A stretch of DNA of 64,000 nucleotides, from the NCBI RefSeq assembly GCF_003013695.1, contig NZ_CP027792.1:124001-188000 (forward strand), written 5' to 3'. Below are positions 56,201 to 63,757 of this stretch, in pieces. Position numbers and translations under genes: made by a program. Origin of the DNA: Pulveribacter suum. Lineage in GTDB: Bacteria > Pseudomonadota > Gammaproteobacteria > Burkholderiales > Burkholderiaceae_C. The notes beneath the pieces are model-generated. The model had not been told where the DNA came from. It searched no databases and was given only the letters and a program-made list of their open reading frames with translations. Numbering within the stretch: position 1 is the stretch's first letter; each line of letters starts with the position of its first letter.

Positions 56201-56503
56201 ATGACCTCCATCGCCGCCACCGCTTCTTCCGGCCTGCAGGCCGCCCAGCTGCGCCTGGCTGCCAGCGCACACAACGTGGCCAACGCCGGCACAGCGGGCT
56301 TTCACCGCCAGGAGGTCGCCCAGCAGGCCGCGCCGGCCCTGGGCGGAGTGCAGGCGCAAGTCGCCCAGGCGGCGCAGCCGGGCGTGCCGCTGGAGGCCGA
56401 GGCCGTGGAGCAGATCGCCGCCGCCTACGCCTTCAAGGCCAACGTGCTGGTACTGCGCACGGCTCAGGACATCGCCGGCACGCTGCTGGACGAGCGCGCC
56501 TGA
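56201..56503 (+). CDS. Small FlgC/FlgB-like protein (flagellar rod-type ends only)
   Basis: 100 residues. The N-terminus (ATASSGLQAAQLRLAASAHN, VANAGTAGFHRQEV) has the pattern of flagellar rod/hook proteins, and the C-terminus (AAAYAFKANVLVLRTAQDIA) resembles the FlgC terminal helix. The central domain is short and Gln/Ala-rich. FlgB and FlgC are about 130-140 residues, so this is a mini version. No flagellar genes surround it. Its 3' end overlaps the convergent DUF2061 gene by 40 bp. Whether it enters the basal body is unknown. Confidence 0.7.
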   Translation: MTSIAATASSGLQAAQLRLAASAHNVANAGTAGFHRQEVAQQAAPALGGVQAQVAQAAQPGVPLEAEAVEQIAAAYAFKANVLVLRTAQDIAGTLLDERA

Positions 56504-56730
56504 ACGCCCGCCGTGCGCCGGCGCAGCGTCCGCTCCCAGGTTTTTTCGTGGAAGAAGAAGGCAAAAGCCTGCACCGTGGGCTCCAGCAGGCTCAGGGTGA
56601 GCGAGGCCAGCAGGTTGCCCGTGACCAGGTAGGCCACGGTGGCGGCCACGCAAATGTGGATGACGTAGTAGCTGGCCGTCTTCATCAAGGTCAGGCGGTT
56701 GTGCTGCAGGGCGGTGCGGATGCGGCTCAT
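56464..56730 (-). CDS. DUF2061 family small membrane protein
   Basis: 88 residues with two predicted helices. LMKTASYYVIHICVAATVAY and GNLLASLTLSLLEPTVQAFA together with FFFHEKTWER form the DUF2061 signature. CAGGAG precedes the ATG on the minus strand. Function is unknown. The 3' 40 bp are shared with the convergent FlgC-like gene, so each strand codes there. An A+T-rich promoter with a Fur-like element lies upstream. Confidence 0.82.
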   Translation of the reverse strand: MSRIRTALQHNRLTLMKTASYYVIHICVAATVAYLVTGNLLASLTLSLLEPTVQAFAFFFHEKTWERTLRRRTAGVQARSSSSVPAMS

Positions 56731-56747
56731 GGCGGGCTCCTGGAAAA

Positions 56748-56787
56748 GAATACCTAAATAGTATTCATTCTCATCTGAAGGCGCCAA
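56748..56787 (-). promoter_or_regulatory. Putative promoter of the DUF2061 gene with a Fur-like element
   Basis: On the minus strand TTGGCG (56787-56782), an 18-bp spacer and TACTAT (56763-56758). The spacer and -10 contain TGAGAATGAATACTATT, reminiscent of half-sites of Fur boxes, and an inverted repeat GAATAC-N7-GTATTC (56748-56766). Iron regulation is only a suggestion. Confidence 0.4.
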
Positions 56788-56893
56788 TCGGTTTTTTCTA
56801 CCCTCCCCATAGCCACGGGCCGCGGGCAAACGCTTGGCTATCATGGCCGGCTGGTTTGCACCGCCCTTTTTCTTCCACGACCCCGGAGCGCAC

Positions 56894-57934
56894 ATGGCCC
56901 TCATGGACTTCATCAAGAAGCAGTTCATCGACATCCTGCAATGGACCGAGGACGGCGACGGCACGCTCGCCTGGCGCTTCCCCATGGAGGGCATGGAGAT
57001 CCAGAACGGCGCCGCGCTGGTGGTGCGCGAGTCGCAGATGGCGGTGTTCGTCAACGAAGGCCAGGTGGCCGATGTCTTCGGCCCCGGCACCTACAAGCTG
57101 ACCACGCAGACGCTGCCGGTACTGACCTACCTGCGCAACTGGGACAAGCTGTTCCAGTCGCCCTTCAAGAGCGACGTGTATTTTTTCAGCACGCGCCAGC
57201 AGGTGGACCAGAAATGGGGCACGCCCCAGCCCATCACCATCCGCGACGCCGACTTCGGCGCCGTGCGGCTGCGGGCCTTTGGCAACTACGCCTACCGCGT
57301 GGCCGACCCGAAGCTGCTGCACACCGAAATCACCGGCACGCGCGCCGAGTACACCGTGGCCGACCTGGACGGCCAGCTGCGCGGCCTGGTGCTGCAAAGC
57401 ATCAGCAACGCCATTGCCGCCAGCGGCGTGCCGTTCCTGGACCTGGCGGCCAACCAGGTCATGTTCGCCGACGCGCTGACCACCACCCTGCGCCCGGCGT
57501 TCGAGCGCATTGGCCTCAAGCTCGAAGGCCTGACGGTGCAAAACCTCTCGCTGCCCGAAGAGCTGCAAAAGGTGATGGACCAGAAGATCGGCATGGGCAT
57601 GGTCGGCGGTGACATGGGCAAGTTCATGCAGTACCAGACGGCGCAGGCGATTCCGAAGTTCGCCGAAGGCGGCGGCCACGGCGGCGGCGTGGCGGGCGAC
57701 GCCATGGGCCTGGGCGCCGGCGTGGCGCTGGGCCAGGTGCTGGCGCAAAACCTGCAGTCGGGCCTGCAGCAGCAGCCAGGCGGCAACGCGCAGCAGCCGG
57801 CAGCAGCGGCCGCCGTGCGGCCCGAGGACGTGATGGCCACGCTGGAAAAGCTCGGCGAGCTCAAGGCCAAGGGCATCCTGACCCAGGACGAGTTCGACGC
57901 CAAAAAGGCCGAGCTTTTGAAAAAGCTCGTCTGA
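56894..57934 (+). CDS. SPFH/band-7 domain protein with C-terminal SHOCT motif
   Basis: 346 residues. The start MALMDFIKKQFIDILQWTED, then a band-7 domain (VVRESQMAVFVNEGQVADVF, FGPGTYKLTTQTLPVLTYL) of the stomatin/prohibitin-like YdjI type (virion-core-like). A Gly/Gln-rich linker (about 255-305) leads to a short-helix oligomerisation motif at the end (ATLEKLGELKAKGILTQDEF). There is no TM helix; such proteins are usually membrane-peripheral scaffolds. GGAG precedes the ATG. A family A repeat separates it from the DUF4178 gene, but co-function is likely. Confidence 0.85.
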   Translation: MALMDFIKKQFIDILQWTEDGDGTLAWRFPMEGMEIQNGAALVVRESQMAVFVNEGQVADVFGPGTYKLTTQTLPVLTYLRNWDKLFQSPFKSDVYFFSTRQQVDQKWGTPQPITIRDADFGAVRLRAFGNYAYRVADPKLLHTEITGTRAEYTVADLDGQLRGLVLQSISNAIAASGVPFLDLAANQVMFADALTTTLRPAFERIGLKLEGLTVQNLSLPEELQKVMDQKIGMGMVGGDMGKFMQYQTAQAIPKFAEGGGHGGGVAGDAMGLGAGVALGQVLAQNLQSGLQQQPGGNAQQPAAAAAVRPEDVMATLEKLGELKAKGILTQDEFDAKKAELLKKLV

Positions 57935-57937
57935 CGC

Positions 57938-57995
57938 TACAAAAACAATAGCTGCCAGCGCTTGATGGACGGGCGCTGGAGCCCAAAAGCACCCC
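57938..57995. repeat. Dispersed repeat family A, copy 14 (SPFH-DUF4178 spacer)
   Basis: ACAATAGCTGCCAGCGCTTG, ATGGACGGGCGCTGGAGCCC, AAAAGCACCCC. It lies inside the presumed operon, just ahead of the DUF4178 gene. Confidence 0.75.
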
Positions 57996-58006
57996 AAACT
58001 CTTCGC

Positions 58007-59518
58007 ATGGCCACCCGCAGCGCCCAGCGCCACTACCGCGCGCCGTGCCCCGGCTGCGGCGCGCCGGTCGAATTCCAAAGCGCCCAGTCCACCCACGCCG
58101 TCTGCCCCTACTGCCACAGCACCGTGGTGCGCAGCGGCGGCGTGCTGCAGCGCCTGGGCACCATGGCCGAGGTGTTCGACGACCACAGCCCGCTGCAGCT
58201 GGGGGCCAGCGGCCGCCTGCCGGCGGCCCCGGGCGCCGGCGGCGCGCAGGCCTTCACCCTGATCGGCCGCCTGCAGTACGAAGCCGCGCAGGGCCGCTGG
58301 ACGGAGTGGATCGCCCTGCTGCCCGGCGGCGCCAGCGCCAGCCTGGCCGAGGACAACGGCGCCTATGTCTTCTCGCGCCCCGTCACGCCGCGCCACACCC
58401 TGCCCGAGCCCGGGCACCTGCGCCTGGGCATGACCACCGCCATCAACGGCAAGGCCTACACCGTGGCGGCCCACCTGCAGGCGCACCTGGTCGCGGCCGA
58501 AGGCGAAACCCCGAAGCTGCCCCCGCCCGGCCAGCCCTTTGCCGTGGTCGAGCTGCGCGCCGCCGATGGCGAGGTGCTGAGCATCGACTACGGCGCCGCG
58601 CTGCCCGAGGTGCAGGCCGGCCGCTCCGTGCGGCTGGAGGACCTGCAGCTCACGGGGCTGAAGGACGAGTCGGCGCGCGAGGAGGCCGCGCGCCAGTTCG
58701 GCTGCCCCCGCTGCGGCGCGCCCGTGCACGTGGAGCTGGCCGCTAGCAAGAGCTGCACCTGCCCGTCCTGCCACAGCCTGATCGACTTGGCCGAAGGCGT
58801 GGGCGGCGAGCTGCGCCACGCCGTGCAGCGCGAGCCGGTGCAGCCGCTGATCCCGCTGGGCAGCACGGGGCAGTTCGAGGGCGCGCCCTGGCAGGTGGTG
58901 GGCTTTCAGCACCGCACCGGCGTGGAGGTGGGCGACGACGATGAGGAGGTCTTCGGCTGGGACGAATACCTGCTGTACAACCGCCAGCGGGGCTTCATCT
59001 TCCTGGTGGATGCCAGCGACGGCTGGAGCCTGGTGCGCCCGGCCAGCGGCGCGCCCAAGCACAAGGGCGGGGCGCAAAGCGCCACCTACCTGGGCCGCCA
59101 GTACCGCCTGACCTCCACCTACCGCGCCGAGACGAACTACGTGGCCGGCGAGTTCTACTGGCCCGTGCAGCGCGGGCAAAAGACCAGCAACGACGACTTC
59201 GCCGCCGTGGATGGCAAGGGCATCCTGTCGCGCGAGCAGGCGCCGGGCGAAGTCACCTGGTCGCACGGCCAGCGCCTGGACAGCAGCGTGGTCGCCCAGG
59301 CCTTCAAGCTGCAGGATCGGGACGGCCTGTTCACCCGCCAGGACGCCGGCATCACTTCCATCACGCTGGGCGCGGGCTGCGGCACGGTGGTGCTGCTGTT
59401 CGTGGTGCTGCTGGTGCTGCTCATCGTGCTGGCCAACTGCTCGGGCGACTCGGGCGGCGGCTACCGCAGCTCGGGCGGCTCCTGGGGCGGCTACACCTCG
59501 GGCGGAGGGCACAAGTGA
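58007..59518 (+). CDS. DUF4178 protein with two zinc ribbons and a C-terminal membrane anchor
   Basis: 503 residues. Zinc ribbon 1: Cys14, Cys17, Cys33, Cys36 (CPGCG, CPYCH). DUF4178-like domain 1 follows (about 70-210). Zinc ribbon 2: CPRCGAP and CPSCHSL (about 233-256). DUF4178 domain 2 (about 280-440, WQVVGFQHRTGVEV, WDEYLLYNRQRGFIFLVD). A TM helix VVLLFVVLLVLLIVLANC at about 470-487 and a Gly/Ser-rich tail complete it. Genes of this type cluster with SPFH proteins, DUF350 and sometimes polyamine synthases in other bacteria; the role is unknown, perhaps at the membrane. Confidence 0.8.
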   Translation: MATRSAQRHYRAPCPGCGAPVEFQSAQSTHAVCPYCHSTVVRSGGVLQRLGTMAEVFDDHSPLQLGASGRLPAAPGAGGAQAFTLIGRLQYEAAQGRWTEWIALLPGGASASLAEDNGAYVFSRPVTPRHTLPEPGHLRLGMTTAINGKAYTVAAHLQAHLVAAEGETPKLPPPGQPFAVVELRAADGEVLSIDYGAALPEVQAGRSVRLEDLQLTGLKDESAREEAARQFGCPRCGAPVHVELAASKSCTCPSCHSLIDLAEGVGGELRHAVQREPVQPLIPLGSTGQFEGAPWQVVGFQHRTGVEVGDDDEEVFGWDEYLLYNRQRGFIFLVDASDGWSLVRPASGAPKHKGGAQSATYLGRQYRLTSTYRAETNYVAGEFYWPVQRGQKTSNDDFAAVDGKGILSREQAPGEVTWSHGQRLDSSVVAQAFKLQDRDGLFTRQDAGITSITLGAGCGTVVLLFVVLLVLLIVLANCSGDSGGGYRSSGGSWGGYTSGGGHK

Positions 59519-59579
59519 TCCCCTGCACCCTCTTTTTTTCATCCCTGTCACTCATCCAACCAACAAGGAATAAAGCGCC

Positions 59580-59801
59580 ATGATGGGAATCGAATGGCTC
59601 CGGCCCGCGGCCTTTCTCGGGTCCATCCTCTACGCCCTGATCGGCGTGGTCATCTTCTGGCTGTGCTTCGTCATCATCGACAAGATCACACCCACCGACC
59701 TGTGGGCCGAGATCGTGGAGAAGCAGAACGTCGCGCTGGGCATGGTGGTGGCGGCGATGTGCCTGGGGGTGAGCATCATCGTGGCGGCGGCGATCCATTG
59801 A
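59580..59801 (+). CDS. DUF350 family membrane protein (YjfL-like)
   Basis: 73 residues, two TM helices ([20 protein letters not shown] and [20 protein letters not shown]) joined by the conserved DUF350 segment [19 protein letters not shown]. Two adjacent ATGs (59580, 59583) are possible starts, preceded by AAGGAATAAAG. It follows the DUF4178 gene by 61 bp and probably forms a complex at the membrane with it and the SPFH protein. Confidence 0.85.
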   Translation: MMGIEWLRPAAFLGSILYALIGVVIFWLCFVIIDKITPTDLWAEIVEKQNVALGMVVAAMCLGVSIIVAAAIH

Positions 59802-59865
59802 GCGCCGTGCCCGCCCGCCCCCGCCCACCCCTGCCCGGCGCAATGGCGCCTTCGAGCCTCCTGCC

Positions 59866-60138
59866 ATGACCGCACCCAACCCGCCCGCGCCGCCCGCCCA
59901 GCCGCGCAATCCCCTGCACGGCCTGACCCTGGAGGCCATCGTCGTCGCGCTGGTGGCGTACTTTGGCTGGGAGGAGCTGGGTCGGCGCATTCCGGTGCGC
60001 TGCTTCACCAGCGACCCCAGCGTGCCCTCCAGCCTGAAGTTCCTGCGCAAGACGCCGTGGGCGCGCGAGAAGGTCGAGGGGCTGTACCTGTTCATGCTGC
60101 GGGAGCAGCGGCGCGGGCAGGCGCGGCGGGATGCCTAG
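59866..60138 (+). CDS. VF530-family (DUF2132) DNA-binding protein
   Basis: 90 residues with the highly conserved core [20 protein letters not shown] then [34 protein letters not shown], characteristic of VF530. Members are small proteins thought to bind DNA, with an unknown regulon. It is 64 bp downstream of DUF350 and may belong to the same transcript. Confidence 0.9.
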   Translation: MTAPNPPAPPAQPRNPLHGLTLEAIVVALVAYFGWEELGRRIPVRCFTSDPSVPSSLKFLRKTPWAREKVEGLYLFMLREQRRGQARRDA

Positions 60139-60264
60139 CGCCTCAGGGCCGGGAGGGCAGAAGGCGCATGCGGATCCGGGAACAATCCCCTGAATGGCTG
60201 CCTGCGGCGCCTGAGCCGCTCCTGGCCGCAACCCGACTGTTCCGACCACCTTTCCCACCGTTTC

Positions 60265-61947
60265 ATGCCCACGCTCGACTGGCTCAACCGCGCCACCGCC
60301 TTCACCACTGCCGCCCAGGTGCCCTACCGCCTGCTGGACACCATCTCCACCCACGGCGACGCAGCCACCGCACCGGACAACCTGCTGATCCAGGGCGACA
60401 ACCTCGAAGCCCTGAAAGCCCTGCTGCCCTTCTACCGCGGCCAAGTGAAGTGCATCTTCATCGACCCGCCCTACAACACGAAAAGCGCCTTCGAGCATTA
60501 CGACGACCATTTGGAGCACAGCCAGTGGCTGTCGATGATGCTGCCGCGCCTGCAATTGCTGCGCGAGTTGCTCACCGAAGACGGATCGATCTGGGTGACC
60601 ATCGACGACCACGAGGGCCATTACCTCAAGGTGTTGATGGATGAGGTGTTTGGGCGGGGGAACTTTGTGAATTCTGTTATTTGGATAAAAACGCCAAGTG
60701 TCCACAATAATGCGGAATTTTTCTCCTCAATGAATGACTGCATTCATGTATTTGCAAAAAATATTAATGCATGCAAATTCAACAGAGTCTCCCGCAGCGC
60801 ACGTAACGTAAGTGACTACACAAATCCAGACAATGATCCAAGAGGCGCTTGGTCATCTAGCCCGCTGCATGTCAGCTTAACTTCAGGGCAACGCGGAGCA
60901 CAGTTTGCTCGAACAGGCACTTCTAGCGGACTATTTCCAATCATTAGTCCGCACGGGGAAGAAATTCACCCCCCAAAGGGGCGGGCTTGGGCCTACGGTG
61001 AAGAAACTCTTGCCGCCTTGGAGAGAGATAATCGCATTTGGTGGGGCAGCGATGGCCGCAATCAACCAAGGTTGAAGCGATTTTTCTCAGAACTGAAGGA
61101 GGGTGTAGTCCCGACCACAACATGGAGTCATGAAGAGGTTGGACATAATCAAGAGGCAAAGAAAGAAACTTCTTTGTTATTGCTTGAAGAAGATACAGAG
61201 CTGTTTTCGACTCCCAAACCCGAACGCCTGCTTCAGCGCATCCTCCACATCGCCACCAATCCCGGCGACCTCGTCCTCGACAGCTTCCTCGGCTCCGGCA
61301 CCACGGCCGCCGTTGCGCACAAGATGGGCCGCCGCTGGATCGGCATCGAGATGGGCGAGCACGCCGCCACGCACTGCCTGCCGCGCCTGGACAAAGTGAT
61401 TACCGGCGAGCAGGGCGGCATCAGCCAGGCGGTGGGCTGGCAGGGCGGCGGCGGCTTCCGCTTCGCGCGCCTGGGTGCGCCCATCTTCGACACCGACGGC
61501 TGCATCCACCCGGACGTGCGCTTCGCCACGCTGGCGGCCTTTGTCTGGCAGCAGGAGACGGGCACCGCCTTCGACCCCGCCCAGGGCCGCGTCGGCACGC
61601 CCTGGCTGGGCACGCACTCCGTTTTTGATAGCTGCCCGCGCTTGATTGGTGCGGCCGAGGGGCCGATTTCGCTCGAAACCGCGTCCGAGCCGATGCCGGA
61701 GCTTGTCTTGCGCAGCCGCACCGCGTACTACCTGCTGTTCAACGGCATCCTGGGCGACAGGCGCCCTGCCGGCGGCAACGTGCTGACCCGCGCGGTGCTC
61801 GAGGCGCTGCTGGCCCTGCATGCCGGCACGCCGCACCCCGACGCGCTACTGGTGGTCTATGGCGAGGCCAACCGGCTTGGCCCGGAGACGCTGGCGCGCG
61901 CGCGGGTCACGTTCAAGCATATTCCGTATGACGTAAAGGCGAGGTGA
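60265..61947 (+). CDS. DNA N6-adenine methyltransferase, type III modification (Mod) subunit-like
   Basis: 560 residues. Beta-class order of motifs: DNLLIQGDNLEALKAL, catalytic FIDPPYNTKS (DPPY, motif IV) near residue 72, target-recognition region (about 130-315) and then the SAM-binding FLGSGTTAAVAHKMGRRWIG (motif I). The target-recognition DNA (about 60650-61210) is far more A+T-rich than the flanks (about 32 percent G+C over 60661-60780 by hand count). A C-terminal extension (about 395-560) includes a piece from a family A repeat (FDSCPRLIGAAEGPIS). It is followed, with overlapping or touching ends, by an AlbA_2 gene and then a helicase. Confidence 0.93.
   Translation: MPTLDWLNRATAFTTAAQVPYRLLDTISTHGDAATAPDNLLIQGDNLEALKALLPFYRGQVKCIFIDPPYNTKSAFEHYDDHLEHSQWLSMMLPRLQLLRELLTEDGSIWVTIDDHEGHYLKVLMDEVFGRGNFVNSVIWIKTPSVHNNAEFFSSMNDCIHVFAKNINACKFNRVSRSARNVSDYTNPDNDPRGAWSSSPLHVSLTSGQRGAQFARTGTSSGLFPIISPHGEEIHPPKGRAWAYGEETLAALERDNRIWWGSDGRNQPRLKRFFSELKEGVVPTTTWSHEEVGHNQEAKKETSLLLLEEDTELFSTPKPERLLQRILHIATNPGDLVLDSFLGSGTTAAVAHKMGRRWIGIEMGEHAATHCLPRLDKVITGEQGGISQAVGWQGGGGFRFARLGAPIFDTDGCIHPDVRFATLAAFVWQQETGTAFDPAQGRVGTPWLGTHSVFDSCPRLIGAAEGPISLETASEPMPELVLRSRTAYYLLFNGILGDRRPAGGNVLTRAVLEALLALHAGTPHPDALLVVYGEANRLGPETLARARVTFKHIPYDVKAR
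61622..61674. repeat. Family A repeat inside the methyltransferase gene
   Basis: TTTTTGATAGCTGCCCGCGC, TTGATTGGTGCGGCCGAGGG, GCCGATTTC matches the left half and the tail of intergenic copies (compare GGGCCGATTTGGC in copy 9). It is read in frame, encoding roughly residues 453-470. Confidence 0.65.
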
Positions 61948-61952
61948 GGAGC

Positions 61953-63641
61953 ATGGACCAGTTCGATACGGCTGCCGAGCTCCAGCAGTGGCTGCACGCC
62001 CATTTTCCGAAGGAGAACGAGCACCACGAATGGAAAGAGTGGCAATCACTGAAATCCAATATTTCCGGCCGTAAGGGCGAGGATCTGGTGTCGTATGTGA
62101 GCGCCCTGGCCAACATGGACGGCGGCTGCGTGGTGATTGGCGCGCAGGACAAGACTCTGGCTCCCACGGGCATCCGGGACTTTGCCGACTACACGCTCGA
62201 AAACGTAGTCCACCGCGTGCTGGGCAAGACGCCTGGCCTGCCGTCTCTGGGGTTGCAAGTGCAGGAGCTGCGGGCGCGTGACACCGGCGCCGTGGTGTGG
62301 CTGGTGCATGTGCCGCGCCATGCTCCGCGGGAACCTGTGTCGGCGCATGACAGAGCTTGGCAGCGCGATGGCGACAGCCTAGTGGAGTTGCGTGAAGACC
62401 GGCGCCGCGCCATTTTGGCCGAGCACTTGGCGGGCGAGGACTGGAGCGCCACCGTGGTGCCTGACGCCACGCTGGCCGACCTTGACGAAGCAGCCATTGC
62501 CAAGGCACGCGAGAAATTCGCCGAAAAATACCAGCGAGAAACTTGGGCTGCACAGGTGCCGCAGTGGAGCACGGAGAAACTGTTGGACAAGATCGGCCTG
62601 GCCATCCATGGGCGCATCACCCGTGCTGGCCTGTTGCTGCTGGGGCGGCGCGAAAGCGCCACGGCGCTGCTGTCGCCGCACCCCGTTGAAATCATCTGGA
62701 AGGTGGCGGCCGAGCGGGTCGCGGAACCTTTCCACCCGCCGTTCCTGCTCACCACTACCGATGTGGCGCAGCGCGTGCGCAATCCCAACATCAAGCTCTT
62801 TCCACGCAATGAGCTGCTGGCCGTGACCTTGCCGCGCTATGACACCCACACAGTGCTGCTCGAAGGCCTGCACAACTGCCTGGCGCACCAAGACTACGCG
62901 CAAGCCGGGCGCATCGTCGTGGAGGAGTCCATCGGTCTGGTGCGCATGATCAATCTGGGCGGGTTCTTCGACGGCCAGCCCGACGAGTACGCAAGCGGTG
63001 CGCGTACACCCGAGCGCTATCGCAATGAGCGCCTGGCCAGGGCCATGGCCGAGGTAGGCATGATCGACAAGGCGGGCTTTGGCATCCACGACATGGTGCT
63101 GGCGCAGCGGCGACGCTTTTTGCCGCTGCCGGACTATGAGGGTTCGTCACCCGCGCGCACGGTGTTCAACGTCTATGGCCAGGAAATCGACGAGAACTAC
63201 AGCCATTGGCTGATGGAGCGCACGGACTTGCCTATCGAGTACGTGCTGTGGCTCGACCGGGTACAGAAAAAGCGCAAGCTCGACGCCGCGCAGGTGGCGC
63301 AACTGCGGCGCGCTGGTCTGATCGAGGGACGCAGCCCCCGGCTGCACATTTCCGCCAAGCTGGCGGTGGCACTGGGTCAGGAAGTGGAGTATCTGGACCA
63401 CAAGGGGCTCGATGCCAGGCACTACAAAGCCCTGGTGCTGGATCTGCTGGCTCTGGGCGCGCAGCGGCGCGTGAAGATCAACGCCATGCTGCTGTCCAAG
63501 CTGCCCGCTTCGATTGCTTCGGAGCACAGTCGCAAGGCTTACATCAAAAACCTGTTGCAGGACATGGTGCGCGAGGGCTCGATCGAGAACGCGGGCGGTT
63601 CCACGAATGCGGCGTTGTGGCGCCTGAGGGGGGAAGATTAG
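61953..63641 (+). CDS. AlbA_2/Schlafen-like putative ATPase (divergent AAA_4 plus HATPase_c_4)
   Basis: 562 residues. The N-terminal AlbA_2 domain (EWKEWQSLKSNISGRKGEDL, VSYVSALANMDGGCVVIGAQ) is the fold shared with Schlafen proteins and many RecG-like regulators. A central helical part follows, then an ATP-binding-like region (LHNCLAHQDYAQAG, GGFFDGQPDEYASG, GIHDMVLAQRRRF). Winged-helix-like segments occupy the last 150 residues. A GTG at 61944 would overlap the methyltransferase stop (GTGA); the ATG at 61953 follows GAGGTGAGGAG. The gene sits between Mod and Res subunits, suggesting a regulatory or defence role. Confidence 0.82.
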   Translation: MDQFDTAAELQQWLHAHFPKENEHHEWKEWQSLKSNISGRKGEDLVSYVSALANMDGGCVVIGAQDKTLAPTGIRDFADYTLENVVHRVLGKTPGLPSLGLQVQELRARDTGAVVWLVHVPRHAPREPVSAHDRAWQRDGDSLVELREDRRRAILAEHLAGEDWSATVVPDATLADLDEAAIAKAREKFAEKYQRETWAAQVPQWSTEKLLDKIGLAIHGRITRAGLLLLGRRESATALLSPHPVEIIWKVAAERVAEPFHPPFLLTTTDVAQRVRNPNIKLFPRNELLAVTLPRYDTHTVLLEGLHNCLAHQDYAQAGRIVVEESIGLVRMINLGGFFDGQPDEYASGARTPERYRNERLARAMAEVGMIDKAGFGIHDMVLAQRRRFLPLPDYEGSSPARTVFNVYGQEIDENYSHWLMERTDLPIEYVLWLDRVQKKRKLDAAQVAQLRRAGLIEGRSPRLHISAKLAVALGQEVEYLDHKGLDARHYKALVLDLLALGAQRRVKINAMLLSKLPASIASEHSRKAYIKNLLQDMVREGSIENAGGSTNAALWRLRGED

Positions 63642-63718
63642 CCAATGAAGCCAATGCTTGAGCCAATGCTGCCTCTGGAAATCAATATGAATCAACAGCT
63701 TGCATTGGCTTATTGGCT
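63640..63718. repeat. AGCCAATG inverted-repeat array between the AlbA_2 and helicase genes
   Basis: AGCCAATGAAGCCAATGC (63640-63657) and GCATTGGCTTATTGGCT (63702-63718) are reverse complements except for one extra G, giving a 17-bp stem with a 44-nt loop. The loop holds a third AGCCAATGC at 63661-63669, and AAGCCAATC occurs downstream at about 63746-63754. The left arm begins in the stop codon of the AlbA_2 gene. No U-tract follows on the plus strand, so a protein operator or mRNA structure is more likely than a terminator. Confidence 0.8.
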
Positions 63719-63757
63719 AAAAATCGAAAAAATTTGCGCCAATCCAAGCCAATCCCC

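Noticed and set aside
61944..63641. RecG helicase annotation for the AlbA_2 protein
   Set aside because: It lacks the Walker A and DEAH-type motifs of RecG; similarity is limited to the AlbA_2/HATPase_c_4 type often labelled ATP-dependent helicase. The genuine recG is at 648-2798.
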